DNA of 64,000 nt from UKL13-2 sp038321965 (GTDB taxonomy: Bacteria; Pseudomonadota; Gammaproteobacteria; Burkholderiales; Usitatibacteraceae): the NCBI GenBank assembly GCA_038321965.1, contig JBBQFL010000003.1, positions 62,001-126,000 on the forward strand, given 5' to 3'. A program made the position numbers and the translations under genes. Each line of letters opens with the position of its first letter. Within the stretch, counting starts at the first letter, position 1. This document shows positions 8,635-16,672 of the stretch, piece after piece. The notes under the pieces were generated by a model, which made no database searches, was not told where the DNA came from, and saw only the letters and a list, made by a program, of their open reading frames with translations.

Positions 8635-9510
8635 CTAAAGGACGGACTTGAGCAGTTTGCCCATGTCGGCCGGATTCTTTGTCACCTTAATGCCGCATTC
8701 CTCCATCACCGCCAGCTTTTCTTGCGCGGTTCCCTTGCCACCGGAAATAATGGCCCCTGCATGACCCATGCGCTTTCCAGGTGGCGCCGTTACGCCGGCA
8801 ATAAAGCCGACCACGGGTTTCTTCATGTTGTCTTTCATCCAGCGCGCACAGGTTTCCTCTGCATCACCGCCGATTTCACCGACCATAATAACGGCATCGG
8901 TTTCCGGATCGTCGTTGAACATTTTCATCACATCGATGTGCTTCAAACCATTGACCGGATCGCCGCCGATACCGACGCACGACGATTGGCCGAGCCCCAG
9001 TTCCATCAGTTGGCCGACCGCCTCATAAGTCAGCGTCCCCGAACGCGAGACCACGCCGATGCGCCCCTTTTTATGGATGTGACCTGGCATGATGCCAATC
9101 TTGATTTCGTCTGGCGTGATCACGCCTGGACAGTTCGGACCGATCAGGATGGTGGACTTGCCCTGCATCTTTTGCCGCGTGCGAATCATGTCACGCACCG
9201 GAATGCCTTCGGTGATGCAGATCACCAACTCCAGACCAGCTTCGACGGCTTCGTCTATCGCGGCCGCAGCAAAAGGTGGCGGCACATAAATGACGGAAGC
9301 TGTAGCACCGGTCTGCTTGACGGCTTCTGCAACGGTTTCGAAAATAGGAATACCCTCGTAACTCTGGCCGCCCTTTTTCGGCGTCACACCAGCGACGAAG
9401 CAATTGGCGCCGTTGGCGTACTCCTTGCACATCTTGGTGTGGAACATGCCGGTTTTTCCGGTGATCCCCTGTGTGATCACCCTGGTATTTTTGTTGATGA
9501 GTATCGACAT
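8635..9510 (-). CDS. sucD: Succinyl-CoA synthetase, alpha subunit
   Basis: This 291-residue subunit carries the CoA-binding Rossmann fold and the phospho-histidine of succinyl-CoA synthetase (succinyl-CoA + ADP + Pi to succinate + CoA + ATP). The N-terminus SILINKNTRVITQGITGK and the CoA motif are typical. The active-site His lies in GHAGAIISGGKGTA near residue 245. It starts two bases after the sucC stop and ends just before a strong terminator, so the two form a closed operon. Its place between fadH and the oxalate module is suggestive only: formyl-CoA transferase can use succinyl-CoA as an initial CoA donor. Confidence 0.97.
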   Translation of the reverse strand: MSILINKNTRVITQGITGKTGMFHTKMCKEYANGANCFVAGVTPKKGGQSYEGIPIFETVAEAVKQTGATASVIYVPPPFAAAAIDEAVEAGLELVICITEGIPVRDMIRTRQKMQGKSTILIGPNCPGVITPDEIKIGIMPGHIHKKGRIGVVSRSGTLTYEAVGQLMELGLGQSSCVGIGGDPVNGLKHIDVMKMFNDDPETDAVIMVGEIGGDAEETCARWMKDNMKKPVVGFIAGVTAPPGKRMGHAGAIISGGKGTAQEKLAVMEECGIKVTKNPADMGKLLKSVL

Positions 9511-9512
9511 GA

Positions 9513-10691
9513 TTATTTTCCTGCCTTGAAATTTGCCGCCGCAGCGACAACGCGTTCGGCCGCTTCCGCCATGTTGTTTGCCGAGATGATGGGCAGCCCC
9601 GAATCGGCCAGCAGCTTCCTGCCCAGTTCCTCGTTTGTGCCTTTCATGCGTACCACCAGCGGCACGGTGAGCTTCACTTCACGGGCTGCTGTGATCACGC
9701 CATTGGCAATCACATCGCACTTCATAATGCCGCCGAAGATATTGACGAGGATGGCTTTCAAGTTCGGATTCTTCAGCATGATCTTGAATGCCTCGGTGAC
9801 CTTCTCCGCCGTGGCGCCGCCGCCTACGTCGAGAAAGTTAGCAGGTGAGCCACCGTACAACTTGATCACGTCCATCGTCGCCATCGCCAGACCCGCGCCA
9901 TTGACCAGACAGCCGATATCGCCGTCGAGCGAGATATAGGTCAGGTCAAATTTAGACGCTTCGACTTCGGCAGGGTCCTCTTCATCGAGATCGCGCATGG
10001 CGACAATTTCTGGATGCCGATAAAGCGCGTTGGAGTCAAAATTCAGTTTTGCGTCTAGCGCCAGCACCTTGTTGTCACCGGTGTAAATCAGCGGGTTAAT
10101 TTCGGCAAGTGAACAGTCGCACTCATCGAAAGCCTTGTACAGCGATTGCATGAAGGCCCGCGCTTGCGGCACTGCCACATCGGGCACGCCGATTTTTTTG
10201 GCGACTGCATCACCATCTGCATCCGAAAGGCCTTTGACGGGATCGATGGCGACTTTGAAAATCTTTTCCGGCGTATGTTCGGCGACGTGCTCGATATCCA
10301 TGCCGCCTTCGCTTGAGGCCATCAAAGTCACGCGCTGGGTAACACGGTCTACGACCATGCCGACGTAAAGTTCTTTCTTGATATCCGCGCCCTCTTCAAC
10401 CAGCAGACGTTTCACAAGTCGGCCTTCGGGGCCAGTCTGATGCGTAACGAGAGTCATGCCGAGAATCTTGTTGGCAGCATCTCGAACTTCATCGATCGAC
10501 TTGGCAACTTTGACGCCACCGCCTTTGCCGCGACCACCGGCATGAATCTGCGCTTTGACGACCCAGACTTTTCCGCCCAATGTTTCGGCGGCTTTTACCG
10601 CCTCGTCAACTGAGAAACACGCGACGCCGCGTGGCGTGGCGACGCCGTATTTGCGCAAGATTTCCTTGCCCTGGTATTCATGAACGTTCAT
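9513..10691 (-). CDS. sucC: Succinyl-CoA synthetase, beta subunit
   Basis: This 392-residue subunit has an N-terminal ATP-grasp domain (MNVHEYQGKEILRKYGV, then VVKAQIHAGGRGKGGGVK) and a C-terminal ligase domain. It binds ATP and succinate and completes the TCA-cycle enzyme with SucD, two bases downstream. GGGATAEKVTEAFKIML and VNIFGGIMKCD are the usual ligase-CoA motifs. The promoter should lie in 10692-10811. No sucAB/lpd cluster is seen next to it, unlike in enterobacteria. Confidence 0.97.
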   Translation of the reverse strand: MNVHEYQGKEILRKYGVATPRGVACFSVDEAVKAAETLGGKVWVVKAQIHAGGRGKGGGVKVAKSIDEVRDAANKILGMTLVTHQTGPEGRLVKRLLVEEGADIKKELYVGMVVDRVTQRVTLMASSEGGMDIEHVAEHTPEKIFKVAIDPVKGLSDADGDAVAKKIGVPDVAVPQARAFMQSLYKAFDECDCSLAEINPLIYTGDNKVLALDAKLNFDSNALYRHPEIVAMRDLDEEDPAEVEASKFDLTYISLDGDIGCLVNGAGLAMATMDVIKLYGGSPANFLDVGGGATAEKVTEAFKIMLKNPNLKAILVNIFGGIMKCDVIANGVITAAREVKLTVPLVVRMKGTNEELGRKLLADSGLPIISANNMAEAAERVVAAAANFKAGK

Positions 10692-10811
10692 GGATGTTGA
10701 CTCTCTGCGATGAAATACAAATAGATGGGTCGATAGCGTGAGACGCGCGACACAGTGACCGGGAAAAAAGCTTAACGCCGATATGTTACCAGTGCCAAGC
10801 CTTGACTATCC

Positions 10812-11387
10812 TCAGTGATTCTCAGGCTCGGTCGCCTGATTGGCGGCGGGCTCGTTACCGGTGTACCACTGCGGGTAATAGCGCGCCACCGCCGGCGCAT
10901 CAAGCGCAAGCGCATGGCAACGGTCAAGCTGGTAGGGTTTGTCACCGGTAAGCTGCATACCTTGGCCTGCAATAGTTTGAAACGCTGTGGTGGCCACAAT
11001 GCCGATGAGATCCGTAATGTGTGTGCATCCCCGCGTCCCACCCAGTGCTGCCTTGACACGGTTAGAGAACCCCGGTCGGATGGCAAGTCCGATCAATTTT
11101 TTGTAATCCGGTGCAATCAGGTCGCAATAGCCAACATAGGGCATGGCGTCCGTCGCTGCTTCGGCATCGACGATCGTAAGGGTTCGGTCTATCGTGATGC
11201 GTAACCACATGGAATGAAGCGACTCGCCAGCTTGGCGTTGCCCGCTCGCGACTTTGAAATCGACCACTTTGGTGTCGTGAAGGTGACCTTCAATGTCGAA
11301 CATACCGTCATCGCGCTTGTAACCGCGAACAGTAATGTCACGGTGATGCAAAGGTTGACGCGCAACGGCAGGTGGGGAAAGTGGCAT
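10812..11387 (-). CDS. DUF2889 family protein
   Basis: This 191-residue cytoplasmic protein has no signal peptide or membrane segment. The pattern HHRDITVRGYKRDDGMFDIEGHLHDTK at the start, then a WLRITID...DAEA segment and GCTHITDLI near residue 140 match the DUF2889 family as I know it. That family is common in proteobacteria and has no settled function. Conserved His, Cys and Asp residues (GCTH) could bind a metal, but this is inference. It is monocistronic, lying between terminators and the divergent-facing sucC promoter. Confidence 0.75.
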   Translation of the reverse strand: MPLSPPAVARQPLHHRDITVRGYKRDDGMFDIEGHLHDTKVVDFKVASGQRQAGESLHSMWLRITIDRTLTIVDAEAATDAMPYVGYCDLIAPDYKKLIGLAIRPGFSNRVKAALGGTRGCTHITDLIGIVATTAFQTIAGQGMQLTGDKPYQLDRCHALALDAPAVARYYPQWYTGNEPAANQATEPENH

Positions 11388-11431
11388 TTAAAATCGCTTA
11401 TTAACGAGAAATTATCGATATTACAGAAATG

Positions 11432-11457
11432 AAAAGCGCGCCGGGCGGCGCGCTTTT
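11432..11457 (-). terminator. Intrinsic terminator of the CHASE2 kinase gene
   Basis: A perfect 11-bp stem (AAAAGCGCGCC/GGCGCGCTTTT, loop GGGC) lies 20 bases past the kinase stop codon. T-runs flank both strands, so it can act in both directions. Confidence 0.75.
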
Positions 11458-11476
11458 GGTACTCATCCTTGTCGAA

Positions 11477-14026
11477 TCAACCTATTTGCCGATAGGTCCG
11501 GATCGCTGCCGCAAATTCACTACCGCTCTGGAAGCGCTCGTCAGCATTTTTGGCAAGCGCCATGTCGATCAAATCCTTCATATACTCGGGCAATGCCGGG
11601 TTGTATTCCATGATGTTCGGATGCGGCTCATTAGCGATCGCAAACATCAGTTGCGTCATCGACTCGCCTTCAAACGGCAGGCGACCGCAGGTCATTTGAT
11701 ACAACATCACACCAAGCGAAAATAGATCGGAGCGCCCATCGACTTTCTTGCCCGACAATTGTTCGGGCGACATGTATGAGGGCGTTCCCAACACCATACC
11801 AGTCTTCGTTTTCGATGAATCCGTTACGCGGGCGATACCGAAGTCGGTAATCTTTGGCGTATCGGTATCCGGGTCATACATGATGTTGGCCGGCTTGATA
11901 TCGCGGTGCACGATATTGAGTTTGTGCGCGTGATCTAGTCCAGATGCAACACGTTCGACGATGGACAGTACTTTTTCCACCGGGAGCAGGTTCGGATTCT
12001 TGGTAAACGGCGCCAAGTCCTTTCCCTTGAGGAATTCCATGGCGATAAACGCCAGATCATGCTCTTCACCCGCATCGTAAATCTTGACGATGTTAGGGTG
12101 ATCGAGTCTGCCCGCAGATTCTGCTTCGCGGAAGAAACGGTCCTTGGCTTCCTGTAATTCGTCGCCTTCGTATTCGGCGGCAAGCGCCATGGTCTTGATG
12201 GCAACTTCGCGGCCGATTTTTGGATCCTTACCCAAGTAGACGACACCCATCGCGCCTTTGCCAAGCTCCTTTTGGACCTGATAGCGACCCAGCATCGGCT
12301 TTTCACCAGTAGCTGCAATTGCCATCGTCGCCGCAGTTGAGCGCGCAGCAGAAGATCCACCGAGGATGATGGTCTCCGACATGACTTTGGCACGATTCAT
12401 CCGGTCCGCGACGTCGCGGAACTTGGGGTCGTTCTGGTGAATGAACGCGAAGGCACTTTCCGCCTTATTGAACTGGCGACGGCGCTCAAAATCGAGTGCC
12501 AATGAGTAGACGTTTTCGATCAACTGTTCATCTACGGGGCATTTGCGGAACTTGTCGAACGCCATATCGAGCTGACCCTGCTGCTGGAATGCGAGGCCCA
12601 GCATGCGGTTCGACTCAGCGCCGGCGGCTTCGGATTGCTCTTTGCCGCGCTCGGTCATGAGGAAGCGTTTGGTGGTCAACAACAGGTGGCCGATGACCAG
12701 CAACGAGGCTGGCAACATGAGTTTCACCCAGATGCCAGGACCCATCATCAGGCCAAAATGGGTACCCAGCAAAATCAAGAAAATCACCAGCGTGAAAACT
12801 GCAGCCGGCCCGGCGCGTAGCCGCGGCAACAGTGCAATCAGATAAGCGGCAACGAGAACGAATATTGCAAGCGAGACCCAGATGGTCCAGGTGGGTGTGC
12901 GGAAAAAATGCTCTTTCAGAATACTGGACACCGAATGCGCAAGAGCATCAACAGGAGACAGAACGCCAATTGGTGTTACCTGGACTGTACCCACGCCTGC
13001 CGCCGTCGCACCGATCAGGACAATCTTGTCAGCGTACTTCGTCGCCGGGATTTTCCCGCTGATCACATCAAAGAACGAGTCCACGGGGATGGCTGACTTA
13101 TCGCCGACCGGCTTATAAAAGTACGGACGCATCAACGCACGATCGTCGGTGAGAATCTTGAGCCTTCCCAGCGACACGCTCTCCCCAAGATTGACGCGGA
13201 TGTCCTTGGCCTCGAGGTTCAGGCTTTTGGCCGCAACAAGCATGGCAAGGGAAGGAAATTGTTGTCCAAAGTATTCGAGCACCGTGATGTCCTGCCTCAC
13301 GCCACCATCTACGTCCTGATTCGGACTTAAATGCCCGATACCCGCCGCGACTGACCCCAGCTCTTCGATCGGCAAATTTGGATTCGGCCCTGCGTACAGG
13401 AACTCACCGCCTGCGTTAGTGAATCCTTTGACGACATTCTTGAGGATGTATTCCGGTAGCGGCTTATCTGGCTTGCCGACGGGAGCATCAAACGTCGTTT
13501 CGAATAGCGATGGCAATATCACGACGCTGGATTTTTTGATGCTTTCTGCCAGCCGCCTGTCAGTGTTCAGCGCCTGTTCCGCTTCCAGCAATATCGGGCC
13601 GAATTCGGCAAGCGCAGGGTTCGATGCGACCGGTGCCGCAGTCGCACCGTCGGCGGCTGGAGGCACGCTTTTGGCATACAACTGCAACAACTTGGTGATA
13701 TAGAGGAGTCCAGGATCCTGCTGCGGCTCGAAATAAAAAATGGTGCTACCGATGACTTTCGCTTTCGCCGCCGTCAGCTTATCGATCATTGCCGCATGAA
13801 TATCACGCGGCCACGGCCAGCGACCGATATTTGCGATTGATTGATCATCGATCGCAATGATGGCGACCTTGTCAGAGGGCTGCTTTGAAGTCGCCTGCAC
13901 ACCCCAATCGTAGGCCCGTGTTTCGAGCACCTTGAAAAAACCGGTCGTGATATTCAAACCGAAGATGGCGATCACGATGACAACCCCAAAAAACCAATCG
14001 GTTGTCCAGAAACCTGCTTTTTTCAT
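11477..14026 (-). CDS. CHASE2-domain membrane Ser/Thr protein kinase
   Basis: This 849-residue protein starts with a membrane anchor (about 10-30), followed by a periplasmic CHASE2 sensor (about 35-375, with VAIIAIDDQSIANIGRWPWPR), three membrane segments (about 382-460) and a cytoplasmic linker with TPR-like helices. The C-terminal Hanks-type kinase (about 580-849) has P-loop GKGAMG, Lys in VAIKTM (about 607), catalytic HRDIKPAN (about 708), ITDFGIAR (about 725) and the SPEQ segment, so it should be active. It probably turns an envelope signal into Ser/Thr phosphorylation. Substrates are unknown. No PP2C phosphatase or FHA partner lies nearby. It is read toward its own terminator as a single gene. 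Confidence 0.9.
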   Translation of the reverse strand: MKKAGFWTTDWFFGVVIVIAIFGLNITTGFFKVLETRAYDWGVQATSKQPSDKVAIIAIDDQSIANIGRWPWPRDIHAAMIDKLTAAKAKVIGSTIFYFEPQQDPGLLYITKLLQLYAKSVPPAADGATAAPVASNPALAEFGPILLEAEQALNTDRRLAESIKKSSVVILPSLFETTFDAPVGKPDKPLPEYILKNVVKGFTNAGGEFLYAGPNPNLPIEELGSVAAGIGHLSPNQDVDGGVRQDITVLEYFGQQFPSLAMLVAAKSLNLEAKDIRVNLGESVSLGRLKILTDDRALMRPYFYKPVGDKSAIPVDSFFDVISGKIPATKYADKIVLIGATAAGVGTVQVTPIGVLSPVDALAHSVSSILKEHFFRTPTWTIWVSLAIFVLVAAYLIALLPRLRAGPAAVFTLVIFLILLGTHFGLMMGPGIWVKLMLPASLLVIGHLLLTTKRFLMTERGKEQSEAAGAESNRMLGLAFQQQGQLDMAFDKFRKCPVDEQLIENVYSLALDFERRRQFNKAESAFAFIHQNDPKFRDVADRMNRAKVMSETIILGGSSAARSTAATMAIAATGEKPMLGRYQVQKELGKGAMGVVYLGKDPKIGREVAIKTMALAAEYEGDELQEAKDRFFREAESAGRLDHPNIVKIYDAGEEHDLAFIAMEFLKGKDLAPFTKNPNLLPVEKVLSIVERVASGLDHAHKLNIVHRDIKPANIMYDPDTDTPKITDFGIARVTDSSKTKTGMVLGTPSYMSPEQLSGKKVDGRSDLFSLGVMLYQMTCGRLPFEGESMTQLMFAIANEPHPNIMEYNPALPEYMKDLIDMALAKNADERFQSGSEFAAAIRTYRQIG

Positions 14027-14128
14027 TTTGTCCCCTAACGATGGTCGCGTTTAACGCGTACGCAAGCGGGGATTGTATCAAGAAAGCTGATTCGCCTCAT
14101 CCCGTGTTTGCGTCATAAACCACCAGCC

Positions 14129-14162
14129 AAAAAAAAGCCGCCAAGCTGAATGCGGCGGCTTT
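14129..14162 (-). terminator. Intrinsic terminator of the oxc-frc-formyl-hydrolase operon
   Basis: A 9-bp GC-rich stem (AAAGCCGCC/GGCGGCTTT at 14134-14142 and 14154-14162) is followed on the minus strand by a run of at least seven T. It lies about 20 bases past the stop codon of the formyl-hydrolase-like gene. Confidence 0.75.
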
Positions 14163-14180
14163 GTGTCAACTTGACTGTCG

Positions 14181-15113
14181 TTATGTACCGAATGAAGAGC
14201 CAACTGCAAGACCGTTCGCTGCCACAAACTCGACAGCCGAAATCTTCTTCCCCTCTTCGTGTTTCAACTTTGTCAGTTCCACCTGCCCACCTTGTGCAGT
14301 AATGAAAACCGAGGTGGCGGTGACAGCCGAAATTTCTCCGGGTTTGCCTTTTACAGCGCCAAAGGTACGAAACAGATGTTTTTTGCTGCCGAACAACTGT
14401 ACCTTTTTGCCAGCAAGCGTCGTCCAGGCGCCCGGTGCCGGGTCGCACCCGCGAATGAGATTGTGGACGTAGTCGACGTGATTGTTCCAATGCACCCGGC
14501 CTTCTGCCGCACGGCACCAGCCTTCGTAGCTGGCTTGTGATTCATCCTGCACCGTTTCGCTGTGTTTGCCGGCCACCACCAGGTCCGCCGCTTCAAGCAT
14601 CGCTGCCACACCCATCGGAAAGAGGCGGTCAAAATAGACGGTACCCAGGGTGTCGTCCGCGCTGATCGACGTTTCTTTTTGCAGAACGACTTCGCCTTCA
14701 TCAAGGCCGTCGTTTGGGCGGAAAATAGTCAGACCGGTTTTGGTTTCGCCTTTGATGATCGGCCAGTTGATCGAGCTTGGTCCGCGATACTTCGGCAGTA
14801 GTGATGGGTGATATTGAATGGTGCCGTGCTTCGGTATTTTCACGAAATCCTGTGGCGCGAATTGTAGTACGAACGCCATGATGCCGATGTCGACGTCAAG
14901 CGCTTTCATCGTGTCGCGCGCCTGCCCGTCCTTGAGCGACGGGAACTGAAACAAACGCAAGCCTTTCTCCTGCGCGGCTACACGAAGCGCATCGGGCTTG
15001 GCGCCGTCTTTTTCCGGCGCACAGAAGACGCCGGCAACTTCATCGCCGCGATCGAGGAATGCCTCCAGAACCGACTTGCCGAAGTCCTGCTGACCGATGA
15101 TTGCAATCTTCAT
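14181..15113 (-). CDS. Stand-alone formyltransferase/10-formyl-THF hydrolase-like protein (ALDH1L1 N-domain type)
   Basis: This 310-residue protein has the Fmt fold but is closer in sequence to the N-terminal hydrolase domain of 10-formyltetrahydrofolate dehydrogenase (ALDH1L1) than to Met-tRNA formyltransferase. Shared features are YHPSLLPKYRG, the SSINW segment, NDGLDEGEVVLQKE and VHNLIRGCDPAPGAW. The expected catalytic His is His102 and the Asp is Asp138, spaced 36 apart as in ALDH1L1. The Asn that precedes HxS in Fmt is replaced (Gln100). No carrier or aldehyde-dehydrogenase domain follows. It is the last gene of the oxc-frc operon, 87 bases after frc, so a role with formyl-CoA, formate or formyl-THF is likely. 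The exact reaction is unknown. Confidence 0.75.
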   Translation of the reverse strand: MKIAIIGQQDFGKSVLEAFLDRGDEVAGVFCAPEKDGAKPDALRVAAQEKGLRLFQFPSLKDGQARDTMKALDVDIGIMAFVLQFAPQDFVKIPKHGTIQYHPSLLPKYRGPSSINWPIIKGETKTGLTIFRPNDGLDEGEVVLQKETSISADDTLGTVYFDRLFPMGVAAMLEAADLVVAGKHSETVQDESQASYEGWCRAAEGRVHWNNHVDYVHNLIRGCDPAPGAWTTLAGKKVQLFGSKKHLFRTFGAVKGKPGEISAVTATSVFITAQGGQVELTKLKHEEGKKISAVEFVAANGLAVGSSFGT

Positions 15114-15200
15114 GAGTAACCTTTACGTAGAACGCCATTTGACGCGCTTTTCCGAACAAAATTGGCTGAAACGGCGCGCCAGCGCTAGAGTTTGTTAAAA

Positions 15201-16466
15201 CTACTTTTTTGGTGGCAACGAAAACGCACCGGCAGTTTTCAGCGCGGACACTTTTGCATCATCGTAACCCAGTACATTTTTCAATACATCGTCGGTGTGC
15301 TCGCCCAGCAACGGCGAACGTTCAATCCTGGCCGGTGATGCAGAGAGTTTGATGGGCATACCGACGTTGAACCATTTGCCGCGTTGCGGATGATCGAGCT
15401 CTACATACATTTCACGACCGCGCACATGCTCGTCTGTCGCCAAATCCTCAGTCGACATGATGGGGCCACATGGAACGTCAAGCGGATTGAGGATCGCCAT
15501 CACTTCGCGTTTGGTGTAATTGGCCGCAAACTTGTTGAGCAACGTCCACATAAGCTGCTGATTCTTGCGGCGTTCACCAATGGTCGCAAACTGTGGGTCG
15601 GCGGCCAATTCCGGCATGTCCAGTTCCGTCCCGACGCGCGCAGCCAGCGCCTGCCACACCGCCTCCTGCACGACGACGTAGATCCAGTCATTCGCGCCGT
15701 GCGGCTTGCAGTGAATTGCATTGCCAAGCTGGCCGCCGCCGGAGTCGTTGCCCGCGCGTGGGACTTCGCCCATGTTCTGGTACGTCGGCACTGAGTATTC
15801 AGCGAGCGCTTCACGGGTGAGGCGTTGATGGTCACGAAACTTGACGCGGCAAAGATTCATCACCCCGTCCATCATCGCCACCTCAACGTACTGGCCTTCG
15901 CCCGTACGGTTGGCTTGATGGAGCGCGGCTAACAGGCCGATCGCCAGATGCAGCCCGGTACCCGAATCACCGATCTGCGCACCTGTCACGAACGGCGCGC
16001 CATCGGGAACGCCGGTAGTACTCATTGAGCCGCCCATGGCTTGTGCCACGTTCTCATAGGCTTTGAACTCGGCGTAGGGGCCGCTGGAGCCGAAGCCCTT
16101 GATTGAGCCCATGACGATCTTCGGATTGATTTCGTGAATCTTTTCCCAAGTAAAGCCGAAACGGTCCAGGACGCCGGGACCGAAATTTTCCATGATGATG
16201 TCGCATTTGGCGAGCAGGTCGACAAATACCGCCTTGCCGTCGGGCGATTTCATGTTCACGGTGATCGAGCGCTTGTTGCAGTTGAGCATCGTGAAATAGA
16301 GACTGTCTGCGCCAGGAACGTCGCGCAATTGGCCCCTCGTGGCGTCGCCCTGCGGTGGCTCAAACTTGATGACGTCTGCGCCCATCCAGGCGAGCAGTTG
16401 CGAACAGGTCGGGCCGGCTTGGACATGCGTCATGTCGAGAATTCTGACTCCTTTAAGCGCTTCCAT
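15201..16466 (-). CDS. frc: Formyl-CoA:oxalate CoA-transferase
   Basis: This 421-residue family III CoA-transferase moves CoA from formyl-CoA to oxalate, making oxalyl-CoA for Oxc and releasing formate. The catalytic Asp is Asp167 in QIGDSGTGLHL. The mobile glycine loop appears as GNDSGGGQ. The N-terminus MEALKGVRILDMTHVQAGP is typical. I place the start at 16466, not at the upstream in-frame codon, because GGAGGT sits nine bases before it. The A of its ATG is also the last base of the stop codon of a 48-codon leader ORF (TAATG), so translation may be coupled to that leader. It lies between oxc and the formyl-hydrolase-like gene on the same strand. Confidence 0.92.
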   Translation of the reverse strand: MEALKGVRILDMTHVQAGPTCSQLLAWMGADVIKFEPPQGDATRGQLRDVPGADSLYFTMLNCNKRSITVNMKSPDGKAVFVDLLAKCDIIMENFGPGVLDRFGFTWEKIHEINPKIVMGSIKGFGSSGPYAEFKAYENVAQAMGGSMSTTGVPDGAPFVTGAQIGDSGTGLHLAIGLLAALHQANRTGEGQYVEVAMMDGVMNLCRVKFRDHQRLTREALAEYSVPTYQNMGEVPRAGNDSGGGQLGNAIHCKPHGANDWIYVVVQEAVWQALAARVGTELDMPELAADPQFATIGERRKNQQLMWTLLNKFAANYTKREVMAILNPLDVPCGPIMSTEDLATDEHVRGREMYVELDHPQRGKWFNVGMPIKLSASPARIERSPLLGEHTDDVLKNVLGYDDAKVSALKTAGAFSLPPKK

Positions 16467-16612
16467 TAGCTTATTACCTCCATGTCCAAGCCGCCATGCC
16501 GTATCGGCTCGGCGCATCCCCGGACTTGCGCCCGGGGCCCCTGCTTCCGGCCTCCCGGCATTGCCTGAACATGCGTCATATCCAGAATACGTACACCCTT
16601 CAATGCTTCCAT
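16466..16612 (-). pseudogene. Relic 5' end of a second frc gene, now a 48-codon leader ORF
   Basis: The first 17 codons (16612-16562) encode MEALKGVRILDMTHVQA, identical to the first 17 residues of the intact frc downstream, yet 11 of the 17 codons differ, all synonymously. Homology then stops, and a GC-rich stretch with small palindromes fills the rest before TAA at 16468-16466, which overlaps the frc ATG. GGAG lies upstream of the relic ATG, so it is probably still translated. The best reading is an old tandem frc paralogue lost by deletion. Confidence 0.75.
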
Positions 16613-16672
16613 TCAGTTCTCCAGAAACTCTTCGGCAGAGGCAAGACTACCCCGCTCTTCCAATCAATTAAA

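Noticed and set aside
8632..9939. 435-codon open frame on the plus strand
   Set aside because: It lies antisense to sucD and sucC, which have unmistakable family motifs. Its residues show no domain pattern and its length reflects GC-rich codon bias.
14181..15113. Met-tRNA formyltransferase (fmt)
   Set aside because: The Asn before HxS is replaced and the sequence follows the ALDH1L1 hydrolase domain. No def gene is adjacent.
16467..16517. Longer N-terminus for Frc starting at 16517
   Set aside because: The extra 17 residues come from the relic leader in another frame, and GGAGGT is placed for the ATG at 16466.
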